NCBI GenBank assembly: GCA_947628025.1
Contig: CANQYH010000063.1
Location: forward strand, 1-13,047
Length of the DNA stretch: 13,047 bases
Origin: an uncultured Lachnospiraceae bacterium
Lineage (GTDB): Bacteria; Bacillota; Clostridia; Lachnospirales; Lachnospiraceae
Direction of reading: 5' to 3'
A model generated the notes under the pieces. That model made no database searches. It was given only the letters and a program-made list of their open reading frames with translations, and was not told the origin of the DNA. A program made the position numbers and the translations under genes. Shown piece by piece: positions 1 to 4,619 of the stretch (the first letter of the stretch is position 1; each line of letters opens with the position of its first letter).

Positions 1-1022
1 TGCTGGATGTCGTAGGCGTTATTCTCATAGACGTCGAAGATGATCAGCTGTTTCGGGTTATGCCCCGCGATCTGCCGGCAGAGCTCGCTGCCGATGGAAC
101 CGCCGCCCCCGGTCACCAGGACCGTCTTCCCGCTGACATAGCCCAGGATCTCATCCAGGTCCACCCGGATCGGCTCCCGGCCCAGCAGGTCCTCGATCTG
201 CACCTCGCGGAGCTTGGAGACGCTCACTTCGTCGTTTAAGAGCTGGTAGATGCCGGGGAGGATCTTTACTTTGCATCCCGTTTTCCTGCAGATCTCGATG
301 ATCTCTTTCCTGGACTGGGCGGAGGCGGAGGGCATGGCGATATAGATCTCATCGACCCGGTATTTCTCCACCAGCCGGGGGATATCGTCCCGGTTTCCCT
401 CGACGGAAACGCCGTTCAGGATCTTCCCCATCTTATTTTTATCGTCGTCCACGAAGCAGACGACCGTGTCATTCACGAAGCTGCTGGTGTGGATCTCTTT
501 CAGAATGACGGAACCCGAAGTCCCGGCCCCTGCGATCAGAATTCGCTTCCCGGCTCTCCCGTTCTTTCGGAACCGCTGCCCGATCAAGGACATATAGATC
601 CGATAGGATAAGCGGACAGACAGGGTCCCGCCGCACAATACCGCGAACGAAATGATAAAGTAGCTCCTCGGTACCGCGATCTGCAAAGGCGTCATCCCGG
701 CGATCTGCAAGAGCGCGGCGATACCGCATGCTCCCATGATACTTAAAGCTTCTCTCACTCCTGCCACGCTCCACATGGTGGCATAGAGTTTCCACACAAA
801 AAAGACCGCCAATGTGACGGTTATGTAAAAAGGCAGGTAGCGAAACACTGCCGTCTTATATTCGATTGGGACCGATTCCCATTTCAGGTCGAATCGGACC
901 AAAAGACCCAGGGCGGCGGACAGACAAATGACGATCGCATCGACCGCCAGCAATAACATCATCCGCACGCGCTTGTCCTTTGGCATGTATTTCTCGATCA
1001 AATTTCTGTCTTTTTGCGCCAT
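1..1022 (-). CDS. Membrane-anchored nucleotide-sugar dehydratase/epimerase, FlaA1/CapD family (C-terminus beyond the window)
   Basis: The first 340 codons are present; the rest runs off the window at base 1. The product has four N-terminal hydrophobic segments (about residues 21-42, 62-80, 91-110 and 120-138). A CoA-binding-like Rossmann domain follows (ILIAGAGTSG, residues 161-170), then the family signature GREPIRVDL (281-289) and the start of a short-chain dehydrogenase domain with the NAD-binding motif TGGGGSIGSE (304-313). Relatives are usually 600 residues or more, so roughly half is seen. Known members convert UDP-GlcNAc-type sugars to 4-keto-6-deoxy intermediates for capsule, exopolysaccharide or glycan synthesis at the inner face of the membrane. 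ATG 1022 is the first in-frame start; only a weak AG-rich site lies upstream. The gap to the NusG-like gene is 45 bases, so it is probably the first enzyme gene of the operon controlled by that pair. Substrate specificity cannot be read from this half. Confidence 0.93.
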   Translation of the reverse strand, partial: MAQKDRNLIEKYMPKDKRVRMMLLLAVDAIVICLSAALGLLVRFDLKWESVPIEYKTAVFRYLPFYITVTLAVFFVWKLYATMWSVAGVREALSIMGACGIAALLQIAGMTPLQIAVPRSYFIISFAVLCGGTLSVRLSYRIYMSLIGQRFRKNGRAGKRILIAGAGTSGSVILKEIHTSSFVNDTVVCFVDDDKNKMGKILNGVSVEGNRDDIPRLVEKYRVDEIYIAMPSASAQSRKEIIEICRKTGCKVKILPGIYQLLNDEVSVSKLREVQIEDLLGREPIRVDLDEILGYVSGKTVLVTGGGGSIGSELCRQIAGHNPKQLIIFDVYENNAYDIQ

Positions 1023-1067
1023 TACAAGTAATTTCCGGCCCTTTCTCTGTACGGTTTATCGGATTTT

Positions 1068-1796
1068 TTATACAGCCACGTTTTTTCTGTATTCCTCGTG
1101 CAGCGGGATCTCATCGGTCCCCGGCGCCGAAATATCTTCGCGCTGCATGATCATCACATGTCCTTTCACCTGGTACATGTTCTTCCCCGTCTCATCTTTC
1201 TCGATCGCGATCACTGTATAATGCCCGGCCGCCGGCGGTTTCAGCACCGTCTCTGCGCCATTGTAAAGGATCGTCTCATTTATATCCTCATTCGCCAGTA
1301 TCCCCAGCGGCAGTACGGAGTCTTCTCCCCAAAGTATCTTGTGCGTCTTGGCAAAGCGGCTGGAAAAACGGATCTTTTCAAGCCCGTTTAGCAGATATTC
1401 CAAAGGGCCGCAGATCCGGTACGTATTTTCCTCCTCCGATTCCCGCAGCACATAGGAAACATGCACGACATGGTCCTTTCCAGAAACCGTCTCCAGGAAC
1501 CGGGCGTCCTGCTCCATCAGCGGGAACATGGACAGGTACCCGGTGGCGATCAGCCGGGACATGGCCGGTATCTTTTCCAGACGCCGGAAAAGAGGCTCTG
1601 TCTCCTGGCATGTCAGAAAGACGCTGCCCTGGAATAGCGGTTCCCGCTCGATCATGCTCTGCTGCTGCCGCCGCAGGTTCCGCTCATTATAAATGATGAA
1701 AACGTCGTCATACATATAAGGAGGGACGGTCCGCCGGATTTCCTTTACCAGCGCTTCTTCTCCGCCATGCCACGTCTTCAATCTGTACCAAAGCAT
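1068..1796 (-). CDS. NusG-like protein, second LoaP-type paralog without a canonical KOW
   Basis: 242 residues. The N-terminus (MLWYRLKTWHGGEEALVKEI) matches the start of a NusG NGN domain, which runs to about residue 95 and binds the RNA polymerase clamp in characterised relatives. It aligns by eye with the neighbouring paralog throughout, including the region holding ICGPLEY, where a LoaP KOW domain should lie, but the glycine-rich KOW turn is absent. The C-terminal tail is unrelated to the canonical KOW carried by the neighbour. NusG paralogs of this kind act as operon-specific elongation or antitermination factors. The start at 1796 has a good site (AAAGGGG, 9-base spacing). It sits 145 bases after the first paralog and 45 bases before the polysaccharide gene. 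It could be a second antiterminator, a partner, or a competitor of the first; the family call is firmer than the role. Confidence 0.8.
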   Translation of the reverse strand: MLWYRLKTWHGGEEALVKEIRRTVPPYMYDDVFIIYNERNLRRQQQSMIEREPLFQGSVFLTCQETEPLFRRLEKIPAMSRLIATGYLSMFPLMEQDARFLETVSGKDHVVHVSYVLRESEEENTYRICGPLEYLLNGLEKIRFSSRFAKTHKILWGEDSVLPLGILANEDINETILYNGAETVLKPPAAGHYTVIAIEKDETGKNMYQVKGHVMIMQREDISAPGTDEIPLHEEYRKNVAV

Positions 1797-1848
1797 CCGA
1801 TTTTACCCCTTTCCGGTCTGCCGCGACCGATACTTTCCGAATATAAAG

Positions 1849-1864
1849 GGCGGCCTGCGCCGCC
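1849..1864 (-). promoter_or_regulatory. GC-rich hairpin between the two NusG-like genes
   Basis: Perfect 6-bp arms GGCGGC and GCCGCC with a 4-base loop. On the minus strand the hairpin is followed by CTTTATATT, a poor U-tract. A second short inverted repeat (CGGTC/GACCG) lies just downstream, against the ribosome binding site of the second NusG-like gene. It may be a weak terminator or attenuator setting the ratio of the two paralogs. No function is shown by sequence alone. Confidence 0.4.
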
Positions 1865-1941
1865 GGTCAAAATTTTCGTGCAGCTGCTTATAGTTCGGCA
1901 GCCGCGTTAAAGATCTGAAATGAATCTCTTTATACTTACAT

Positions 1942-2706
1942 TTACGCCAATATCCGGATGCTTTCTGCCGGTACCTCCACCAGGATCTCCCGGTCAAACA
2001 TCTGGACGGAAACCGTCACCGTATTTTTCTTTGCCTGACGGACAACGGCCTCTTTTCCCTCAAACGCCCCGTCGATGACGGTTACTCTATCCCCCTCTTT
2101 GAACGAACGGGCCGGGGCCGTTGGTTCCGGGACCGTGTATTTCTCAGGAACAGACGCCGGCGCTTCCACTTTCCCATAGGAGAGCTCCCTGCGGACATCG
2201 TCATTTAGGATAATCCCCATCCGCACAATCTTTTCCTCTCCGGCGATCGTCAGCCGGACATTCGCGTACCGGTCCCTGAACCGGTAGGACTGGATACAAT
2301 TCCTGCAATCCCGGAGAGGGCCTGATAAATAGGTAACATGGTTTTTCCCGTCTGTCGCAACGTAAGTGAGGCGCACAATGTGATCCGGATCCATCACATT
2401 CAGCAGGAATTCCGCTTCTCCCTCGTAAAGCGGGGTAAACATAAAGTCTCCGGCCGTTATGATCTTTGCCATTGCGGGGATCGCTTTCAGCTGCTGAAAA
2501 AGGAGCGCGGCATCATCGCAGGAGATAAAGATATATCCGGGAAACAGCCTCAGAATATGGACCTGGTTCTCCTGCCGCCTGTCCCGGAGCTGTTCATAAT
2601 AAGCCACAAAACATTCTCCGTAACAATCTTTCGGCGCTTTCCGGCGGATCATCTTCACCAGCTGCTCTTCCCGGCCTGTATAAGTCTGTATCACGTACCA
2701 CAGCAT
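1942..2706 (-). CDS. loaP: LoaP-type NusG paralog (specialised transcription antiterminator) with an extra C-terminal KOW
   Basis: 254 residues. The NGN domain spans about residues 1-95, with MLWYVIQTYTGREEQ at the start and the characteristic LFPGYIFI (54-61). A degenerate KOW-like region (LSGPL at about 127-131, on to residue 168) sits where LoaP proteins carry their KOW. A proline-rich linker (about 186-199) leads to a clear canonical KOW (GDRVTVIDGAFEGKEAVV, 205-222, continuing to the end). LoaP proteins bind RNA polymerase and, in the studied Bacillus case, a hairpin in the nascent leader, letting transcription pass terminators in long biosynthetic operons. This gene sits ahead of a polysaccharide gene after a 1.3-kb gene-poor leader, the expected setting. 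Ribosome binding site AAAGGAG, 11-base spacing. Housekeeping NusG is unlikely: that gene normally sits with secE and rplK, and this architecture differs. Confidence 0.82.
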   Translation of the reverse strand: MLWYVIQTYTGREEQLVKMIRRKAPKDCYGECFVAYYEQLRDRRQENQVHILRLFPGYIFISCDDAALLFQQLKAIPAMAKIITAGDFMFTPLYEGEAEFLLNVMDPDHIVRLTYVATDGKNHVTYLSGPLRDCRNCIQSYRFRDRYANVRLTIAGEEKIVRMGIILNDDVRRELSYGKVEAPASVPEKYTVPEPTAPARSFKEGDRVTVIDGAFEGKEAVVRQAKKNTVTVSVQMFDREILVEVPAESIRILA

Positions 2707-2907
2707 TTCTTATGCCGCTCCTTTCTGTCTGCTCTCTCCGTAACAGCCGGTCTCCGGCTGCTTCCGAACCTCCCGCTGCCGCATAGAAATCCCCTCCGAT
2801 ATCCCGGCCCGGATCTCTTCCGGACGTTTGGCTGCACCGCTCCCCCGATTTCCTTTCAATGGGTAAGCTTCGCCATTCCGTCCCGTCCTTTCCGGTCGGC
2901 TCGGATG

Positions 2908-3012
2908 CTAATTGCCATATAGGATATGCCCGGATCGTCGTTTTCCGATCTCTCCGGCATATGCTGCGGCCGTTATGACCCCTTTCAGCAGAAACGTCTC
3001 CACAAGGCTCAC
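2908..3012 (-). CDS. Possible 34-codon leader peptide upstream of the LoaP-type gene
   Basis: A GTG start at 3012 lies 6 bases after GGAGG, an ideal Shine-Dalgarno arrangement, and the frame stays open to TAG at 2908. The peptide begins MSLVETFLLKGVITAAAYAG, a mildly hydrophobic N-terminal part, and continues with a basic segment (GKRRSGH). I recognise no family. It ends about 200 bases before the LoaP-type start, so it could be a translated leader that influences transcription, a small membrane peptide, or chance. The ribosome binding site is the main argument for it. Confidence 0.25.
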   Translation of the reverse strand: MSLVETFLLKGVITAAAYAGEIGKRRSGHILYGN

Positions 3013-3033
3013 GAATCTCCTCCAGGTTTTGTG

Positions 3034-3062
3034 TTTTAGCCAGATCCATATCTCGGCTAAAA
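3034..3062 (-). repeat. Inverted repeat TTTTAGCC / GGCTAAAA in the LoaP leader
   Basis: Perfect 8-bp arms at 3034-3041 and 3055-3062 enclose 13 bases. There is no U-tract on either strand, so it is not an intrinsic terminator. It lies about 330 bases upstream of the LoaP-type start and just ahead of the candidate leader peptide. It could be a protein-binding site or a leader hairpin. Confidence 0.5.
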
Positions 3063-3133
3063 TAAGTTTACGGAAGCAGAACGGTCCCGCCGCGCAGGTT
3101 CCGGCTCCGGATGGAGCTGTTCCTGACGGGGAC

Positions 3134-3162
3134 CTGTCGTAGAGTAACCTACTCTGCGACAG
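3134..3162. repeat. Palindrome copy 1 (13-bp stem, 3-base loop)
   Basis: The arms are CTGTCGTAGAGTA and TACTCTGCGACAG around the loop ACC. The single departure from perfect pairing is a G-U wobble in plus-strand RNA but an A-C mismatch in minus-strand RNA, which favours a plus-strand transcript if the element works as RNA. AGTCCTGTTTTT follows on the plus strand, as in a modest intrinsic terminator. A near-identical copy in inverted orientation (judged by the loop) lies at 3682-3708. Confidence 0.8.
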
Positions 3163-3200
3163 AGTCCTGTTTTTCCTGATAAAATCTGGGAAAACGGCGT

Positions 3201-3224
3201 ATCTGACGGCGCATTTGACGGCTT
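3201..3224. repeat. 12-bp direct repeat array A (two units)
   Basis: Units ATCTGACGGCGC (3201-3212) and ATTTGACGGCTT (3213-3224) are adjacent. The same unit is found three times in array B at 3492-3527. The last 23 bases of array B match array A with one substitution. Spaced repeats of this kind can be binding sites for a DNA-binding protein, or may come from slippage. Confidence 0.75.
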
Positions 3225-3284
3225 AAAAAAGGAGAGAGCGTAGCATCCCCCGGTCTGCTCGACCGCGGAGAATTTCTTAAATAT

Positions 3285-3392
3285 GGAAAAGAATGATTGG
3301 AAAATGGAGATTTTTTACAGTCTGCCGCAGCGTTAATTATGCCATATCCCCATACACAGACGGAAAAGAACGATCGGAAATGGAGATTTTTT
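3285..3392. repeat. Imperfect direct repeat of 31-32 bp, offset 77 bases
   Basis: Copy 1 is 3285-3316 and copy 2 is 3362-3392. Both read GGAAAAGAA, then YGATYGG, then an A-run, then TGGAGATTTTTT. They differ by two T-to-C changes and one missing A. The copies lie between the two 12-bp arrays. No function is recognised. Confidence 0.7.
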
Positions 3393-3491
3393 GCGGGAAA
3401 ACAGCGGTGCCCCGGTATGATTTCATTTGCAGAACAGCACAGCAAGCCCCGGATCTCCGAAAAGAATGAAAAGACCGGCATTTACGCAAGG

Positions 3492-3527
3492 ATCTGACGG
3501 CTTATTTGACGGCGCATTTGACGGCTT
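3492..3527. repeat. 12-bp direct repeat array B (three units)
   Basis: Three adjacent units: ATCTGACGGCTT (3492-3503), ATTTGACGGCGC (3504-3515) and ATTTGACGGCTT (3516-3527). Units alternate between TT and GC at the last two positions, a pattern shared with array A. Confidence 0.8.
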
Positions 3528-3570
3528 ATTCCGTGATTTTTTGCGGTTTTCCGTCAAGATTCCTGGAAAA

Positions 3571-3588
3571 TGTCCTCTTAAAAGGACA
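3571..3588. repeat. 18-bp near-perfect palindrome upstream of the plus-strand promoter
   Basis: TGTCCTCTTAAAAGGACA is a palindrome except for one central mismatch. It ends 30 bases before the -35 box of the plus-strand promoter. Its position fits an upstream activator or repressor site. It has no loop of hairpin type and no U-tract. Confidence 0.45.
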
Positions 3589-3618
3589 ATATTGACTGCT
3601 GATTTTGTGTGATTCTTA

Positions 3619-3647
3619 TTGACAAATGATGATTTCTTTTGTAGAAT
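3619..3647 (+). promoter_or_regulatory. Consensus sigma-A type promoter, plus strand
   Basis: TTGACA at 3619-3624 and TAGAAT at 3642-3647 with an exact 17-base spacer. This is the only near-consensus promoter in the gene-poor region and it points away from the LoaP operon. Transcription would start near 3654 and meet the hairpin at 3682-3708 almost immediately. No convincing plus-strand gene lies downstream. Confidence 0.65.
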
Positions 3648-3681
3648 CCATATGGAAGTAAGAAATAAGACGATTGAGAGC

Positions 3682-3708
3682 TGTCGTAGAGTAGGTTACT
3701 CTACGACA
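3682..3708 (+). terminator. Palindrome copy 2: perfect 12-bp hairpin with T-rich tail
   Basis: Arms TGTCGTAGAGTA and TACTCTACGACA pair without mismatch around GGT, and CTTTCTTTTT follows on the plus strand, so it fits an intrinsic terminator for the plus-strand promoter 35 bases upstream. The same arms recur at 3134-3162 with the loop reversed. It may instead be a repetitive palindromic element or a protein operator. Confidence 0.6.
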
Positions 3709-3770
3709 CTTTCTTTTTAAAAAAATATTCCCCAGCGTTTTTATGATTGGGAACATACCGATGATCTGCC

Positions 3771-3884
3771 GTACGCCTCCGTTTAACAGCTACCGGCGTA
3801 CTCTTTAGAACCAGGTGCCGGTTTGCTGTACGCTTCTCTGCGGCAGGTACCGGCGTATCCTTTACAGAAAAACGGCAGCCCACT
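3771..3884. repeat. Degenerate 57-bp tandem repeat (two copies)
   Basis: Copies at 3771-3827 and 3828-3884 share GTACGC at the start and TACCGGCGTA 20 bases in (3791 and 3848), with weaker similarity elsewhere. Within each copy TACGC and GCGTA form an inverted pair, so each unit can fold. The repeat lies downstream of the NimA-like gene and overlaps the terminator candidate. Function unknown. Confidence 0.5.
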
Positions 3885-3901
3885 TTACATAGTCTGCCGT
3901 T
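3866..3901 (-). terminator. Probable terminator of the mcsA-radA-NimA operon
   Basis: Arms AACGGCAG (3871-3878) and CTGCCGTT (3894-3901) form an 8-bp stem with a 15-base loop. On the minus strand a run of five T follows the GC part of the stem. It lies 100 bases past the stop of the NimA-like gene, and no other candidate is seen between that gene and the LoaP region. The long loop and short T-run make it moderate. Confidence 0.5.
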
Positions 3902-4001
3902 CTGCATAAGCTGCCCTGAGGCTCCTGATCAAGCACGCTCTGATAAGGTCCAGATATTGGGATCTTTGCCGGGCAGTAAAACTGTGGTTTCGGACCGCGT
4001 T

Positions 4002-4514
4002 CTAAAGTTCAGCGGTCTTTCGCTGTCTGCGCCGCATCAGTTCGTGGGCTTCTTTGCCGGTCATATGCTTGATCTCGACTTGTATCATACAGAGAGCGGC
4101 CCATTCCCGCTCGATCTCTTTCGTCCGGTTTTCTTCGGTATCGCCGGGCGCGTATTTGCGGGCCAGCGCCTCGATCGACCTGCGGATCTCCGCTTCGTCT
4201 TCCAGGATCCGCGCCCTGCCGAAAACGATCACGCTTCGAAAGCAGGTCGTATATTTCTCCGGCACGATCTCATCCTGGTCCGTCACGCAAAAAGAAACCC
4301 GGCTGCAGCCGCGGATCGCATCCAGCTTATGGCCGCTTTTCGCGCAGTGAAAATAGAGGCTGCCATCGACGTACACATAGCTCAGGGGCACCGCGTAAGG
4401 ATAGCCCCCGTCTCCCATGACCGCCAGCACGCCGGAAGTATTTCTTTCCAATATCCGCTCACATTCCTCCTGCGAAAGCTGTTGGGCGGATCTTCTCATC
4501 GCTCTGAATTCCAT
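4002..4514 (-). CDS. Pyridoxamine 5'-phosphate oxidase-like flavin-binding protein (NimA-like)
   Basis: 170 residues, single split-barrel FMN-binding fold. It begins MEFRAMRRSAQQLSQEE, typical of the NimA-like branch. Other recognisable parts are GVLAVMGDGGYPYAVPLSY (28-46), the cofactor-associated GHKLDAI (61-67) and SVIVFGRARI (94-103). ATG 4514 is chosen although the frame is open further upstream, because AGGAGG sits just before it and family similarity starts there. Some relatives reduce nitroimidazoles; most are uncharacterised FMN or haem-binding proteins, so drug resistance should not be inferred. It follows radA by 105 bases on the same strand and is probably the last gene of that operon. 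Confidence 0.88.
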   Translation of the reverse strand: MEFRAMRRSAQQLSQEECERILERNTSGVLAVMGDGGYPYAVPLSYVYVDGSLYFHCAKSGHKLDAIRGCSRVSFCVTDQDEIVPEKYTTCFRSVIVFGRARILEDEAEIRRSIEALARKYAPGDTEENRTKEIEREWAALCMIQVEIKHMTGKEAHELMRRRQRKTAEL

Positions 4515-4619
4515 CGTTCCTCCTGCACATTCCGGGCCAGGCAGGCAGCGCCCCCGCCGGAACGTTCTCTTCTTAAAATCATAAAGCCGTTCGGACACGG
4601 CGCAATGCAGGCGCGTCTC

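Larger units (their letters stand above)
2707..4001. other. 1.3-kb gene-poor, repeat-rich region, probable long leader of the LoaP operon
   Basis: No open reading frame here has both protein-like composition and family resemblance. The stretch about 3150-3730 is visibly richer in A and T than its flanks. It holds two related palindromes, 12-bp repeat arrays, a 31-bp direct repeat, a 57-bp tandem repeat, a plus-strand promoter and a possible 34-codon leader ORF, each listed separately. No minus-strand promoter close to consensus was found, so the start of the LoaP operon transcript cannot be placed. Confidence 0.7.

Noticed and set aside
1803..1997. 64-codon minus-strand frame bridging the two NusG-like genes
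   Set aside because: It starts inside the KOW coding region in another frame and lacks a good ribosome binding site. The stretch after the first gene's stop looks somewhat protein-like, so it deserves a second look only if relatives keep it.
2594..3049. 151-codon minus-strand frame overlapping the LoaP-type gene start
   Set aside because: It overlaps the well-supported gene in another frame, and its translation is charged, low in hydrophobic residues and resembles no family.
3149..3481. 110-codon minus-strand frame across the repeat region
   Set aside because: Arg/Ser/Phe-rich translation of repeats and T-runs, with no ribosome binding site and no recognisable domain.
3134..3708. Complete insertion element with target-site duplication
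   Set aside because: No matching short duplication flanks the two palindromes and no transposase is encoded, so the mobile-element idea is kept only as a hypothesis.
3652..3720. 22-codon plus-strand frame starting at the predicted transcription start
   Set aside because: It would be leaderless with no ribosome binding site, and most of it is the hairpin and its T-tail, so a short untranslated RNA is a simpler reading.
3701..3907. 68-codon minus-strand frame (starts MQNGRLCKVG) containing a 19-residue repeat
   Set aside because: It covers the proposed terminator and ends inside the second palindrome; composition is basic and resembles no family. The in-frame repeat may simply reflect the 57-bp DNA repeat.
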